DNA from: Corynebacterium breve
GTDB taxonomy: Bacteria; Actinomycetota; Actinomycetes; Mycobacteriales; Mycobacteriaceae
Length of the DNA stretch: 64,000 nucleotides
Direction of reading: 5' to 3'
Assembly: GCF_030252165.1 (NCBI RefSeq)
Contig: NZ_CP126969.1
Location: 186,001 to 250,000 of the forward strand
The position numbers and the translations under genes were made by a program. Under the pieces are notes generated by a model that worked only from the letters and a program-made list of their open reading frames with translations, was not told the DNA's origin and made no database searches. This document shows positions 46,173 through 56,211 of this stretch, one piece after another (positions within the stretch are counted from its first letter, which is position 1; the number at the start of each line of letters is the position of its first letter).

Positions 46173-47108
46173 TTAATTTCCAAACAGTAGCGCGATCACG
46201 ATCATCGCAGGTAGTGCCGCAAAGGTCGTAATGAAAACCGTGTCGCGGGCGACGATCTCGCCGCGCTGATAGGTCGCCGCGTAGTTGTAGACGTTTTGCG
46301 CGGTCGGCAGCGCGGAGAGAATCACGCCGGCGTAGAGCAAATTGTTCGGCAGGCCAAGTGCCATGCCCACCGCCCATGCGATAAGTGGCATCACGGCGAT
46401 CTTCAACGCCGACGCCGTCAGAATCGCCGGCCGGTCCGGCTTGTGATCCAGCACGGCACCGCCACGCAGTGACGCGCCGAAACTCATCAAGATCATCGGG
46501 ATCGAAGCACCACCGAGGATCTCAATTGGTGCCAGCACAGGCTCCGGCACCGTCCAGTTCATCCCCGCCACGACAAGTCCTACAAGTGGCGAAATCACCA
46601 CGGGGGAAAGAACACCCGTGCGGATCGCATCGCCGATCTTTCGGGCACGCGAGCCAGTCCCGGACTCATCGAACGTCAGCCCCGCGATCACAAAAGGCGT
46701 AAACAGGACCATCTGCATCACTAGCACGGGGATGACCCACGTTGCATCTCCAATCACGTAGATGGAGATCGGAAGGCCAATATTCACCGAGTTGAAATAG
46801 CTTGCCGACGACGCCCCCGCCGAAGTCGTGGGCACGCCTTGGCGGAAGAAGATCGCGGAGAAGACCCAATACAGCACCGCGGTGGCAACTGTGGCGATGA
46901 GAACCACGAGCACGACGGGGGAGAAGAAGGTCGATAGGTCCGACTTCACCACGGAGCTAAATAGCAACGAAGGGGTGGCAGCGTAGAACGCCACCTTGTT
47001 GAACATCAGGCGCTGCTTGCCGGGCGGGATCACGCCTTTCCTTGCGAGCAGATATCCGGTGCCGATGACCGCGAAGATGATCGCGAACCCCGTGATGACT
47101 GAGAGCAT
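46173..47108 (-). CDS. AEC (auxin efflux carrier) family transporter
   Basis: 311 residues from ATG at 47108 with GGAAAGAG upstream. Ten membrane segments in two five-helix halves, typical of the AEC family, which exports or imports small organic acids. FNSVNIGLPISIYVIGD in the middle corresponds to the conserved Asn-containing crossover region. Substrate not predictable. Confidence 0.88.
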   Translation of the reverse strand: MLSVITGFAIIFAVIGTGYLLARKGVIPPGKQRLMFNKVAFYAATPSLLFSSVVKSDLSTFFSPVVLVVLIATVATAVLYWVFSAIFFRQGVPTTSAGASSASYFNSVNIGLPISIYVIGDATWVIPVLVMQMVLFTPFVIAGLTFDESGTGSRARKIGDAIRTGVLSPVVISPLVGLVVAGMNWTVPEPVLAPIEILGGASIPMILMSFGASLRGGAVLDHKPDRPAILTASALKIAVMPLIAWAVGMALGLPNNLLYAGVILSALPTAQNVYNYAATYQRGEIVARDTVFITTFAALPAMIVIALLFGN

Positions 47109-47168
47109 GCCGCATTTCTCTTTCCGTATTATTTCCGTCAAGTAATGTTTCTGCTTGGAGGCGATTCA

Positions 47169-47501
47169 ATGGAACCACGCTGGCGATTGTTAATCACGTA
47201 TGTACTCGTATCCACAGTACTTCTGTTGGTTTCGCCCGTTTTTGGGCCACTGGGGTGGGCCGTCCCGCTGGTTGTTCTTAATCCAGTGCTGACTCTTCTG
47301 CTGTCGTGGCGAGATACGGCTCAACGCGGTTTTACTTGGTGGTGGTTTATGATTCCCCCCTTGACTGGTGTGGTCCAAGCACTCATATTGATGAATGCTT
47401 CCGCCATCCCGTTCTCTACTTTGCTTTTTATCGGCGCTGCTCTCGGTGTCGGACTGGGTGCTATAAGCAGACGCCGAACAATGGCAGTTAAAAAGACATG
47501 A
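47169..47501 (+). CDS. Small four-helix membrane protein (110 aa)
   Basis: 110 residues from ATG at 47169, preceded by TGGAGG. Four membrane segments cover most of the chain, and the ends are basic (RRRTMAVKKT). No family recognised. It lies head-to-head with the AEC transporter and tail-to-tail with menA. Confidence 0.72.
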   Translation: MEPRWRLLITYVLVSTVLLLVSPVFGPLGWAVPLVVLNPVLTLLLSWRDTAQRGFTWWWFMIPPLTGVVQALILMNASAIPFSTLLFIGAALGVGLGAISRRRTMAVKKT

Positions 47502-47532
47502 TCGCGAAGGCGGTCAGTACGTCAAGCATGCG

Positions 47533-48441
47533 TTAGCGCATCCCACCGAAGAACAGCGCCACTGCGGTGAGTACAGCCCAGGCGAGCATCGCCTTGCCGT
47601 TGATACCCAGGACTGGGATGAGCTCCTTGCCTTGTGCGCCACGCAGTACCGTCAACACGCCGTGCAGCGCTAGCGGCAGCGCAAGAAATCCAACCAACAC
47701 TGGGGTGTACGCAGCCGCCATGAATAAGCTCATCGCAAAGGGAACCATGGACAGCACTGCGAAGACGATGCGGGCTGCCTTGTCGCCCAAGCGTACCGCC
47801 ATGGTGATCTTTCCGGCCTCCGCGTCGGAGGGAATATCGCGGATATTGTTAGCCAGATTCACTGATGCAGAGATCGAGCCGATGCCCACAGCCGACGCAA
47901 GACCCACCCATGACACCGCGCCGGCTTGCGTGTATTCCGTGCCCAGCACCGCAACGAGGCCGAAGAAGATGAACACCGCGACCTCGCCGAGCCCGCGGTA
48001 GCCATAAGGGTTCTTGCCACCGGTGTAGAACCAAGCGCCGGCGATACACAGTGCGCCGATCAAGATGAACCACCATGCCGACCACAACGACAAGATGATG
48101 CCGGCGATCCCCGCCACACCGAAGCACGCGAATGCAGCCAACTTCACGTGCTCTGGCGCAGCCAGTCCCGAACCTGTAAGCCGAGTCGGTCCGGTGCGGT
48201 CCTCGTCGGTGCCGCGGATTCCGTCGGAGTAATCGTTGGCATAGTTCACGCCGATAATCAGAGCCCACGCCACGATCAGCGCGAGGATCGCCCGCCCAAA
48301 ATGAGCCCCGCCCTGAAACGCAGCTGCGCCACTGCCAACAACTACTGGAGATATCGCATTGGCCCATGTGTGCGGGCGGGCCGCCTCCCACCAGTCGTGT
48401 CGCGTTGCGGGGTACTTTGAGCTGTGAGGACTCTGTGTCAT
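47533..48441 (-). CDS. menA: 1,4-dihydroxy-2-naphthoate polyprenyltransferase
   Basis: 302 residues from ATG at 48441. UbiA-fold membrane enzyme with the Mg-diphosphate site NDYSDGIRGTDEDRTG and RLTGSGL, and the second Asp-rich loop ANNIRDIPSDAEAGK. About nine membrane segments. Attaches the polyprenyl chain to DHNA in menaquinone synthesis. Diverges from the glycosyltransferase gene, whose promoter shares this 60-bp gap. Confidence 0.95.
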   Translation of the reverse strand: MTQSPHSSKYPATRHDWWEAARPHTWANAISPVVVGSGAAAFQGGAHFGRAILALIVAWALIIGVNYANDYSDGIRGTDEDRTGPTRLTGSGLAAPEHVKLAAFACFGVAGIAGIILSLWSAWWFILIGALCIAGAWFYTGGKNPYGYRGLGEVAVFIFFGLVAVLGTEYTQAGAVSWVGLASAVGIGSISASVNLANNIRDIPSDAEAGKITMAVRLGDKAARIVFAVLSMVPFAMSLFMAAAYTPVLVGFLALPLALHGVLTVLRGAQGKELIPVLGINGKAMLAWAVLTAVALFFGGMR

Positions 48442-48501
48442 GTCTTCTATCATGCTCCAGAACATCAAAATGGGCTAACAGTCGGGCTATTATATGGGTT
48501 T

Positions 48502-49377
48502 ATGTGGATCGACTATGTACTGCGTCAAGTGGGCAGCTCTCTGTCAACCGGTTTTAAGGTTGCAGATTTGTTGCTTACCTCGCGGTCGTCGTCACGCATG
48601 ATCCCACATAGTGGCGACACCGTCATCTCACTCACCACCCACGGCCCCCGCCTGCGCACGGTGTATCTGACTATCGAGTCGCTGATCCAAGGCACCCAGC
48701 GCGCCCCGATCATTTTGTGGCTTGATCGCGACGATTACGAAGGTGTGTGGCCGAAAACGCTGCGCAACCTCGTTGAACGCGGGTTGCAGGTGCGCTGCTC
48801 GGACGGACTTTACGGGCCGCACACGAAATACTGGGGTACTTTCCGCGAGCTCGCCGGTTCCGGCATCCGCGTAGTCACCGTCGACGACGACATGATCTAC
48901 CCGACGTGGTTCCTAGAGAAACTCCTCATCGCCGCCGAGGCCAGCCCCGATTGCGTCGTCGCCTACCGCACCCACGCCATGAAGCTTGACGACGAAGGCC
49001 TGCTTCCCTACAAATACTGGAAGCCCACGATGGATACCGAGCCATCACGGTTGAACTTCTTCACCGGTGTCTCCGGTGTGGCGTACCCGCCGTCGATGGT
49101 GAGCTTCGTCGTCGAGCAAGGTGACGTTTTCTTGCAGTGCACCCCGCGCGCCGACGACGTCTGGCTCAATGCCTGCGCGCTGCGCTCCGGCCATCTTGCC
49201 CGCCAGGTGTACAACCACCCGCGCGACTTCGCGGTGATTCCATCGACGCAGCTCAGTGCCCTAGTTGTGGGGAACACCCTCATGGGCGGCAACGACGAGC
49301 AAATCGCGCTGACTTATCGTCCGCGCGATATTTCCTCGCTGATCGACGCCCACACGCTCGAACTCGATCGCGCTTAG
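48502..49377 (+). CDS. Glycosyltransferase-like protein
   Basis: 291 residues from ATG at 48502; a TATTAT/TATATG stretch just upstream and no binding site suggest a leaderless message. The fold looks GT-A: VISLTTHGPRLRTVYLTIES at the start, a DxD-type metal site in VVTVDDDMIYP, and a later PRADDVWLNACAL acidic motif. It resembles cell-surface polysaccharide glycosyltransferases. Acceptor unknown. It sits between menA and menE but has no obvious link to menaquinone; its stop is shared (TTAG) with menE. Confidence 0.75.
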   Translation: MWIDYVLRQVGSSLSTGFKVADLLLTSRSSSRMIPHSGDTVISLTTHGPRLRTVYLTIESLIQGTQRAPIILWLDRDDYEGVWPKTLRNLVERGLQVRCSDGLYGPHTKYWGTFRELAGSGIRVVTVDDDMIYPTWFLEKLLIAAEASPDCVVAYRTHAMKLDDEGLLPYKYWKPTMDTEPSRLNFFTGVSGVAYPPSMVSFVVEQGDVFLQCTPRADDVWLNACALRSGHLARQVYNHPRDFAVIPSTQLSALVVGNTLMGGNDEQIALTYRPRDISSLIDAHTLELDRA

Positions 49378-50504
49378 GCGAATAGCTCCGAGACTTTCTG
49401 ACGGTCGACCTTGCCGGGGCCGATCACCGGCATCGCGTCGAGGTGCACAATATCCTTTGGGATCTGCCAGCGTGGTAACTCATCCAACGCTTCCAGCAGA
49501 TCCGCCCGCGTTGCAGAACCCGTGTACGCTGCGACGATCCGTTGGCCAAGGCGTTCGTCCGGCGCTCCCACTACACACGCCGAATCCACTCCATCCAGTG
49601 CCAACATGAATTTTTCCAGCACTTCGGGGTGCAGTTTCAATCCACCGGAGTCGATCACTGCGTCGAGGCGACCGGTGACGGTGAGGTGGTCGTCGTCAAG
49701 CGTGCCTCCGTCGGAGGTGGCGAACCAGCCGGGGTGCTCGAAAGCCTCGTGCTCTGGAAGGTTGCGATAGCCGTGCGCGATCATGGGGCCGCCGAGGTAG
49801 ATCCGGCCGTTCCGAACACGGACCTGCGCGCCGGCGATTGGCTGACCGTCGTAGACGCAGCCGCCTGCAGTTTCCGACGACCCGTACGTGGTTACCACCT
49901 TGACACGCAGCTTGCGGGCAGAGTCGAGCACCTTCGGACTGGTGGCAGCCCCGCCCACGAGAATCGCATCGAAGAGCCGTAGCGCGTCGATGCCTTGGAG
50001 CGTATCCATGGCTTTCGATAGCTGCATCGGGGTCAGCGAGGTGTAGCAGCGATCGCCGGTGCTATTGAGCTCCTGGGCTAGGTACGCGAATTCAGCGACG
50101 TCGAACCCATGGGTGAGGTCGCATGCTGCGGGCTCCACGCCTGCGATGAGGCTGCGGACCAGCACTTGGATTCCCGCGATGTGGTGGGCTGGCATCGCTA
50201 ATAACCATTGGCCTGGCCCACCAAGATACTGATGAGTCGCATCCGCGCTGGCTACAAGGTTCGCCGGGGTGAGCTGTGCGCCCTTTGGGGTGCCGGTAGA
50301 GCCGGAGGTAGAGACGACGAGCGCGATGCGGTCATCGATATCGCGCCCGGCCTTGAGCGTGTTCTTGAGCAAGTTGGTTCGCACCGAGTCGTTCGCAGGT
50401 ACTGGGAGGAGGGAGCGCTGACCGGCAATGGCTTCCTCGAGATCATCAAGGATCGCAGTAGGGTGTGCCGGGTCGACGGGGAGAACTTCAAGAACGTGCT
50501 TCAC
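49374..50504 (-). CDS. menE: o-Succinylbenzoate-CoA ligase
   Basis: 376 residues, ANL superfamily but with the N-terminal domain shortened, as in actinobacterial MenE. P-loop VVSTSGSTGTPKGAQLT, YGSSETAGG (A5), TSDGG and VTGRLD hinge, and A10 lysine in IGPGKVDRQKV. Activates o-succinylbenzoate to its CoA ester, the substrate of MenB. GTG start at 50504. Confidence 0.93.
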   Translation of the reverse strand: MKHVLEVLPVDPAHPTAILDDLEEAIAGQRSLLPVPANDSVRTNLLKNTLKAGRDIDDRIALVVSTSGSTGTPKGAQLTPANLVASADATHQYLGGPGQWLLAMPAHHIAGIQVLVRSLIAGVEPAACDLTHGFDVAEFAYLAQELNSTGDRCYTSLTPMQLSKAMDTLQGIDALRLFDAILVGGAATSPKVLDSARKLRVKVVTTYGSSETAGGCVYDGQPIAGAQVRVRNGRIYLGGPMIAHGYRNLPEHEAFEHPGWFATSDGGTLDDDHLTVTGRLDAVIDSGGLKLHPEVLEKFMLALDGVDSACVVGAPDERLGQRIVAAYTGSATRADLLEALDELPRWQIPKDIVHLDAMPVIGPGKVDRQKVSELFA

Positions 50505-50523
50505 ATGTGTTGATGCTAGCCGG

Positions 50524-51108
50524 TTAGCGGTTGGGGTTCGCTAGATCATCCAGGTTGTGGGGTAGCTCGCGAAACTCGGGCAGCGGGGTGGACGATTCTT
50601 CGTCGACAAGCACCATCGTGCGCTGCACAAGTAGGGACGGCTGTTCAAAAGGTGTCTGCATGCCCGTTGTATCCAGCGGCCACCAGTTGAACTGGGTAAA
50701 CGACACGAAGTCGAGTTCCACTTCACCCATCACCGACGAAAACCGGGTGGTCATCCAGGCTGCGGCGAAATCGGCGCTGACTGTGGTAATCCCACTGTAG
50801 GTGGTTGCGTTGGCGGCTTCCTCGGGCACAGGTTCTTTCAAACCGGTGAAAATCATCTCGAACGGCACCTGGCCATCCAGCACCCACGTATAGGTGGCCA
50901 AATTCTGCGCAAACTCGTGCGCTGGGGAGTTCTCTCGCAGCAACATCGCGCCCGACTGCATCTCGGAGACACCCTGTACGGCGACGGTCACGTCTTCCCA
51001 CGCCTCGGGCATTTGCCAAAAGGTCTCAGCGGTGCCGAACCCATACGGCGAGATGCCCGTCACTTTGATGTTGTAGTGGTCTAGCCGATCCGCAAGAAAG
51101 TTTGTCAT
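50524..51108 (-). CDS. Conserved hypothetical protein (194 aa) beside menE
   Basis: 194 residues, soluble, no Cys, rich in aromatic residues (FTQFNWWPLD, TYTWVLDG). No signal peptide or membrane helix. It begins at ATG 51108 and lies 19 bp upstream of menE, with which it is probably cotranscribed. I do not recognise a family. Confidence 0.72.
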   Translation of the reverse strand: MTNFLADRLDHYNIKVTGISPYGFGTAETFWQMPEAWEDVTVAVQGVSEMQSGAMLLRENSPAHEFAQNLATYTWVLDGQVPFEMIFTGLKEPVPEEAANATTYSGITTVSADFAAAWMTTRFSSVMGEVELDFVSFTQFNWWPLDTTGMQTPFEQPSLLVQRTMVLVDEESSTPLPEFRELPHNLDDLANPNR

Positions 51109-51232
51109 GGAATTCAGGGTAGCGGTTAGGGCTGGCTTACCAGTGAAGCGTCGCCATTGTGTGGCAAAAGTGCAGGTAAGGATAGGCTTTCAATGCTTGT
51201 TGAGGCGTCACCAAAGGCGTAAGTTCTGCCCT

Positions 51233-51706
51233 ATGTTCACCATGATCGCTGGTATCCCCGCTCATCCACTCTTCGTTCACGGCTCCGTAGTTCTCATTCC
51301 ACTTACCGCACTTCTTGGGATTTTGTGGGCGCTCGTGCCCCGCTTCCGTACGTTGCTTCGCTGGCCGACGATGATCGGCGTGGCAGTCAGCGTTATCGCC
51401 CTTATCCTGACTCGCACGACTGGTGAAGCTCTTGTGCCTGTGAACGAGCCTGGCATCCACGAGGCTTATGCCAACGCATTCACCGTGGCCACCGGCTTGA
51501 TGGTGCTGTTGCTGATTGCGCTGGCGGTGATGCTCGGTCGCGACATGTGGGCCAAGACTTGGGGTGTAGTCGTGCGTTGGCTGGTCGCTGTGTCCGCGGT
51601 CGCGGTGCTGGTGACCTCGGTTCTTGCCGGGCACTCGGGCGCTCAGCTTGTTTGGAAAGACGAGGCTGCGCGCATCGAGGCAGTTCTGGAGACATCCGCC
51701 AGCTAA
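51233..51706 (+). CDS. DUF2231 family membrane protein
   Basis: 157 residues from ATG at 51233 (or 51242). The opening GIPAHPLFVHGSVVLIPLTA is the DUF2231 signature with conserved His and Pro. Four membrane segments. The family is thought to bind heme or metal by its conserved histidines, but this is unproven. The palindromic repeat array starts just after the stop. Confidence 0.85.
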   Translation: MFTMIAGIPAHPLFVHGSVVLIPLTALLGILWALVPRFRTLLRWPTMIGVAVSVIALILTRTTGEALVPVNEPGIHEAYANAFTVATGLMVLLLIALAVMLGRDMWAKTWGVVVRWLVAVSAVAVLVTSVLAGHSGAQLVWKDEAARIEAVLETSAS

Positions 51707-51707
51707 T

Positions 51708-52026
51708 CCGCACAATGGTTGCCGTTTGGTGGCTTTGCGACGACCCGCGGGCCGGTAAAACGGCAGTGTCTGTCCGGTGGGGTGCTAGGCCCGCACAGTG
51801 GTTGCCGTTTGTTGGCTTTGCGACGACCTGCGGGCCGGTAAAACGGCAGTGTTTGTTCGGTGGGGTGCTAGGCCCGCACAGTGGTTGCCGTTTGTTGGCT
51901 TTGCGACGACCTGCGGGCCGGTAAAACGGCAGTGTTTGTTCGGTGGGGTGCTAGGCCCGCACAGTGGTTGCCGTTTGTTGGCTTTGCGACGACCTGCGGG
52001 CCGGTAAAACGGCAGCAATTGTGCGC
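51708..52026. repeat. Four tandem copies (83-bp period) of the 70-bp palindromic element
   Basis: Copies begin at 51708, 51791, 51874 and 51957; the last is 70 bp long, and 13-bp linkers ending in GTGCTAGGC-like sequence make the 83-bp period. In each copy TTGCCGTTT near the left end pairs with AAACGGCA near the right end around a GC-rich core. Copies 2-4 are nearly identical; copy 1 differs at a few positions. Since 83 is not a multiple of 3, frames through the array shift in each copy, which argues against coding. It fills the gap between DUF2231 and menB. Same family as 35268-35337. Confidence 0.9.
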
Positions 52027-52035
52027 TGAAGGCGC

Positions 52036-52968
52036 CTAGTAGTAAAACGGGAACTGGTCCCAGTTTGGGTCGCGCTTTTCTAGGAAGGAGTCGCGGCCTT
52101 CGACGGCCTCGTCGGTCATGTATGCAAGACGCGTTGCTTCACCGGCGAAGACTTGCTGACCCATGAGGCCGTCGTCGAGAAGGTTAAAGGCGAATTTGAG
52201 CATACGCTGGGCGGTAGGGGACTTTCCGTTGATCTCGCGGGCAACCTGAATCGCCTCGGCCTCCAACGAGCCATGATCCGCGACGATATTGACAGCACCC
52301 ATGCGTTGCATCTCCTCTGCAGAGTAGGCGCGTCCCAGGAAGAAGATTTCGCGGGCGAACTTCTGGCCAACCATCTTGGCTAGGTAGGCGCTGCCGTAGC
52401 CCGCGTCAAAGGAACCAACATCGGCATCAGTCTGCTTAAACTGCGCCTCTTGGCGCGAGGCGATCGTCATGTCGCACACCACGTGAAGGGAGTGGCCGCC
52501 ACCTGCAGCCCAACCATTGACCACCGCGATAACAACCTTTGGCATAGTTCGGATTAGCCGCTGCACCTCGAGGATGTGCAAGCGCCCGCCCTCGGCCTTG
52601 ACACGCGCAGAATCCACGGTCTCCGCGGTTTCGCCCTCGGCGTATTGGTAACCGGAGCGGCCGCGGATGCGCTGATCGCCGCCGGAACAAAATGCCCAGC
52701 CGCCGTCTTTGCCGCTTGGTCCGTTGCCGGTGAGCAGCACCACGCCCACGGAGGGATCCTGGCGGGCGTGGTCGAGCGCGCGATACAGCTCGTCGACAGT
52801 GTGGGGGCGGAAGGCGTTGCGCACCTCGGGGCGGTCGAAGGCGATGCGGACGATGCCGTCGGCGCGTGATTCGCCAACGTGGCGGTGGTAGGTGATGTCT
52901 GAGAAGTCGAAGCCTTCCACGCTGCGCCATTGGGCGGGGTCGAAGGGCTGTTCGGTGGAGTAGTTCAT
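52036..52968 (-). CDS. menB: 1,4-dihydroxy-2-naphthoyl-CoA synthase
   Basis: 310 residues from ATG at 52968 (a TTG at 52977 would add three). Crotonase fold with the MenB-specific WAFCSGGDQRIRGRSGY segment and DVGSFDAGYGSAYLAKMVG. Cyclises o-succinylbenzoyl-CoA. Diverges from menC across 38 bp. Confidence 0.97.
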   Translation of the reverse strand: MNYSTEQPFDPAQWRSVEGFDFSDITYHRHVGESRADGIVRIAFDRPEVRNAFRPHTVDELYRALDHARQDPSVGVVLLTGNGPSGKDGGWAFCSGGDQRIRGRSGYQYAEGETAETVDSARVKAEGGRLHILEVQRLIRTMPKVVIAVVNGWAAGGGHSLHVVCDMTIASRQEAQFKQTDADVGSFDAGYGSAYLAKMVGQKFAREIFFLGRAYSAEEMQRMGAVNIVADHGSLEAEAIQVAREINGKSPTAQRMLKFAFNLLDDGLMGQQVFAGEATRLAYMTDEAVEGRDSFLEKRDPNWDQFPFYY

Positions 52969-53006
52969 ATCGACCAAGTCTAGAACAGCGATATAGGCTG
53001 GCCACC

Positions 53007-53954
53007 ATGATCACCGCCGACGATATTCTCGACCGCGCCCATGTTGTGAGTTTGCCGATGGAGGTGCGCTTCCGTGGCATCGACTATCGCGAAGCATTGC
53101 TCATCGATGGGCCGGCAGGCTGGGGCGAGTTCTCGCCGTTTTTGGAATACGGCCCGCAGGAGGCTGCGGCGTGGTTGCGTTCGGGGATCGAGGCCGCGTT
53201 CGAGGGGCTGCCCGAGGCGGAAGGATTCGTCGAGGTTAATGGCACTATCCCGGCGGTTCCCGCGACGCAGGTTGCGGAGGTGATGGCGCGCTATCCGGGC
53301 GTGCGCACGTTTAAGGTGAAGGTCGCAGAAGCGGGCCAAACACTTGACGACGACATCGCGCGCGTCAACGCCGTGCGCACCTTGATGCCAGAAGCCTCGG
53401 TACGAGTCGATGCTAACCGAGGCTGGAGTGTCGCCGAAGCCGTTGAAGCAGCGCGCGAGCTCGGCGAATTGGAGTATATGGAGCAGCCGTGCGCCACGGT
53501 GGAGGAGCTGGCCGAGCTCAGGCGACGTGTGCGCACGCCGATTGCCGCTGATGAATCTATTAGGAAGGCTTCGGATCCCTACCGTGTTGCCGAGCTTAAC
53601 GCCGCCGACGTTGCCGTGGTCAAGGTTGCGCCGTTAGGAGGGGTGCGTCCGCTGATGAAGATCGCCAATGACCTCGGTCTTTCACTTACGGTGGCTTCAG
53701 CGCTGGACACTGCCGTAGGGATGAACGCAGGGCTTGTTGCGGCGAAGCTGACCAACTCGCGCGCGGCTGGCCTGGCAACGCAGCGTCTGTTCGTCGAGGA
53801 TGTCGCAGAACCACGGGAACTCGTTGACGGTTGCTTGTCAGTCGCCCCGACGATCCCGGATCCGGCACGCCTTTCCGAACTTCGCGCGGATGCTTCACGA
53901 CGAGACTGGTGGTTCAACAGGGTACGTGAGTGTCTGAAGGTGCTGGAGGGTTAA
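53007..53954 (+). CDS. menC: o-Succinylbenzoate synthase
   Basis: 315 residues, enolase superfamily. The catalytic Lys of KVKVAE and metal ligands in RVDANRGW, YMEQPC and ADESIRK are present, with the second Lys in VVKVAPLGG. Dehydrates SHCHC to o-succinylbenzoate. ATG at 53007, where the sequence starts MITADDILDRA. Confidence 0.96.
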   Translation: MITADDILDRAHVVSLPMEVRFRGIDYREALLIDGPAGWGEFSPFLEYGPQEAAAWLRSGIEAAFEGLPEAEGFVEVNGTIPAVPATQVAEVMARYPGVRTFKVKVAEAGQTLDDDIARVNAVRTLMPEASVRVDANRGWSVAEAVEAARELGELEYMEQPCATVEELAELRRRVRTPIAADESIRKASDPYRVAELNAADVAVVKVAPLGGVRPLMKIANDLGLSLTVASALDTAVGMNAGLVAAKLTNSRAAGLATQRLFVEDVAEPRELVDGCLSVAPTIPDPARLSELRADASRRDWWFNRVRECLKVLEG

Positions 53955-54016
53955 GTCCCAGCTGGTTGCTCGCTCATTCTCAGGTGCAGCACAATGCAGT
54001 AAGTATTGTTTAACGC

Positions 54017-54550
54017 ATGGATGATCAGACTCGTCAGTTTGGCCGGAACGACCCCTATGAGGACCCGCAGCGGCCGCAGCAGCAATTCCCACAGGGGCAG
54101 GATCAAACGGCATACCAACCTGCGTACCAGCCCGAGTACCAGCAGCAACCCTACGAGGAGCCGTACCAGCCGGGTGCTTCGTCGTATAGCTATGAGGAGC
54201 CGAAGAAGTCCAACGTCGGCGGTATTGTTCTCGGCCTGCTCTTTGTGCTCACCTTGCTGGCAGCAGCAGTGCTGTTTTTCATGTGGCGCGGGGCCGCGGA
54301 GAAGGCGAACCAGCCACCGCCGCCGCCGGTGACGGTCACACAAACCACCGTGGAAACCACAACGAAGAGCGCACCGATCATTCCGACCGATCTGTTCCAG
54401 CGCGACGAAGATGGCAACCCAGAGCTTCCGAGCGAGATGCCGTCCGAAATCCCATCGGAGATTCCTCCCGAAATCTCCGATGGTGCACAGGATGCCCAGG
54501 AATGGCTGGACGGGCTGATCAGCGACCTCGAAAGCGCGGTCGGTAACTAG
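54017..54550 (+). CDS. Gln/Pro-rich single-pass membrane protein (177 aa)
   Basis: 177 residues. The N-terminal ~65 residues are Gln/Pro/Tyr rich (YQPAYQPEYQQQPYEEPYQP) and presumably cytosolic and disordered. One membrane segment follows (~68-90). The external part has Pro5, a Thr-rich stretch, a PSEMPSEIPSEIPPEIS repeat and an amphipathic end. No family assigned. Located between menC and menD; it may be a cell-envelope protein. Confidence 0.78.
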   Translation: MDDQTRQFGRNDPYEDPQRPQQQFPQGQDQTAYQPAYQPEYQQQPYEEPYQPGASSYSYEEPKKSNVGGIVLGLLFVLTLLAAAVLFFMWRGAAEKANQPPPPPVTVTQTTVETTTKSAPIIPTDLFQRDEDGNPELPSEMPSEIPSEIPPEISDGAQDAQEWLDGLISDLESAVGN

Positions 54551-54597
54551 CCGGTAACTAACTAGGTCAGGTTGCGTGCCCGAGTAAGCTAGCTGTC

Positions 54598-56211
54598 ATG
54601 TCTGAATCCATGGCTTTGGCCACGCATGTCGCAGAAGTTCTGTCCCAGCACGTCACTGATGTTGTGGTCAGCCCCGGATCTCGCAACTCGCCACTGACCT
54701 TGGCTCTGCTGGCGCGCCGAGATATGCGCGTACACATGCGTATCGACGAGCGCTCCGCCGCCTTCACAGCCCTCGGCTTGGCGCGCGTGCAGCGCAGGCA
54801 CGTCGGTGTGGTGATGACTTCGGGAACCGCCGTGGCGAACACATACCCGGCGGTCATTGAGGCGAACATGTCCCACACGCCACTTGCCATCATCAGCGCC
54901 GATCGCCCGGAACGACTGCTGGGTACTGGAGCCTCGCAGACCATCTGGCAGCAGGGGATTTTCGGGCGCTATGCCGAGACCCAACAGGTGGCAAGTATCA
55001 CCGACCCTATGAGCTTCGATGCCGACCAGGTGCATATCAACGTCGCACTGGATACCCCGCTGGTGCCGTCCAAGCTTCCTGAACTCTCGGGCACGCCACG
55101 CCGCGTTGGACCTGGTCGGCTCAGCACATCTCCAGCGTTTGTTGACCACGGCGAGATTCCGCTCGACTTATCCAAAGACACGCTGGTCATCGCAGGTGAT
55201 GAAGCGTGGGAGGTCCCTGGCCTTGAGCACGTTCCGACGATCGCCGAACCCACGGCGCCCACTCCTTTCCATCACGTGCATCCGTTAGCGGCGCGCTTCT
55301 TCGCCCAAGAGAAGGTGGCGATCAGCCACGATGGCGGCGACTTTGCAGCGTCGACCAAGCCCGAGCAAGTAGTCGTTGTGGGCCACCCGACGTTGCACCG
55401 CGACGTCATGTCTTTGATGGCCGACCCTGCGATTGAAGTGATCGGGCTTTCGCGCACCGATACGTTCACCGGCCACCCTGATAAGCACGCGACGCGCCTT
55501 AAAATCACGGGTCAACCTCGCGACAGTTGGCTGAAAATCTGCGACGCAGCAGGTGACGTGGGCGCGCAAACCGTGCGCGATGCGCTTGACGACGACTCCT
55601 TCGGATTCACAGGACTCCACGTCGCTGCAGCAGTCGCCGACACTTTGGGAGTGGGGGATAGCTTCATCGTGGGCTCTTCCAACCCGGTGCGCGACGCAAA
55701 CTTTGTCGGGTTGCCGTTCGACGGCGTAGCCACCTATTCGGCACGTGGGGTAGCGGGCATCGACGGCACCGTATCCCAGGCCGTCGGCGTTGCGTTGTCC
55801 ACTCAGTCACTGCACCCCGACGAGGTCCGCGCGCCGCGCACGGTGGCTTTGATGGGCGACTTGACCTTCTTGCACGACATCAACGGCCTGTTGATCGGCC
55901 CTGACGAGCCTCGCCCCGGCAACTTGGTTATCGTCGTGGCCAATGACAACGGCGGTGGCATCTTCGAAGGACTTGAGATTGGTGCCCCCGAGCTCCGCGA
56001 TCAGTTCGAACGCGGTTTCGGCACCCCTCATGATGCAGATATCCAGCAGCTTTCCGAAGGCTATGGCGCCACCTATCGCCGCGCTGACAACCTGCGAGAA
56101 TTACTCGAACTGCTGATGGAGCAAGTCGAGGTACCAGAGCCAGTGCTGGTCATTGAGGCAGTTACGCAGCGTGATACCCGCCGTGCGTTGGCAGATCGGT
56201 TGCGAAAGTAA
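54598..56211 (+). CDS. menD: SEPHCHC synthase (MenD)
   Basis: 537 residues, ThDP-dependent. [17 protein letters not shown] at the N-terminus, the conserved Glu region [13 protein letters not shown] and the ThDP-Mg motif [13 protein letters not shown] with [11 protein letters not shown]. First committed step of menaquinone synthesis, from isochorismate and 2-oxoglutarate. The next gene overlaps its stop (TAATG). Confidence 0.96.
   Translation: MSESMALATHVAEVLSQHVTDVVVSPGSRNSPLTLALLARRDMRVHMRIDERSAAFTALGLARVQRRHVGVVMTSGTAVANTYPAVIEANMSHTPLAIISADRPERLLGTGASQTIWQQGIFGRYAETQQVASITDPMSFDADQVHINVALDTPLVPSKLPELSGTPRRVGPGRLSTSPAFVDHGEIPLDLSKDTLVIAGDEAWEVPGLEHVPTIAEPTAPTPFHHVHPLAARFFAQEKVAISHDGGDFAASTKPEQVVVVGHPTLHRDVMSLMADPAIEVIGLSRTDTFTGHPDKHATRLKITGQPRDSWLKICDAAGDVGAQTVRDALDDDSFGFTGLHVAAAVADTLGVGDSFIVGSSNPVRDANFVGLPFDGVATYSARGVAGIDGTVSQAVGVALSTQSLHPDEVRAPRTVALMGDLTFLHDINGLLIGPDEPRPGNLVIVVANDNGGGIFEGLEIGAPELRDQFERGFGTPHDADIQQLSEGYGATYRRADNLRELLELLMEQVEVPEPVLVIEAVTQRDTRRALADRLRK

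Noticed and set aside
51547..52018. Repetitive frames on both strands over the palindromic array
   Set aside because: The 83-bp period shifts frame each unit, the peptides have no family, and good ribosome binding sites are absent. The DNA is better explained as a repeat array.
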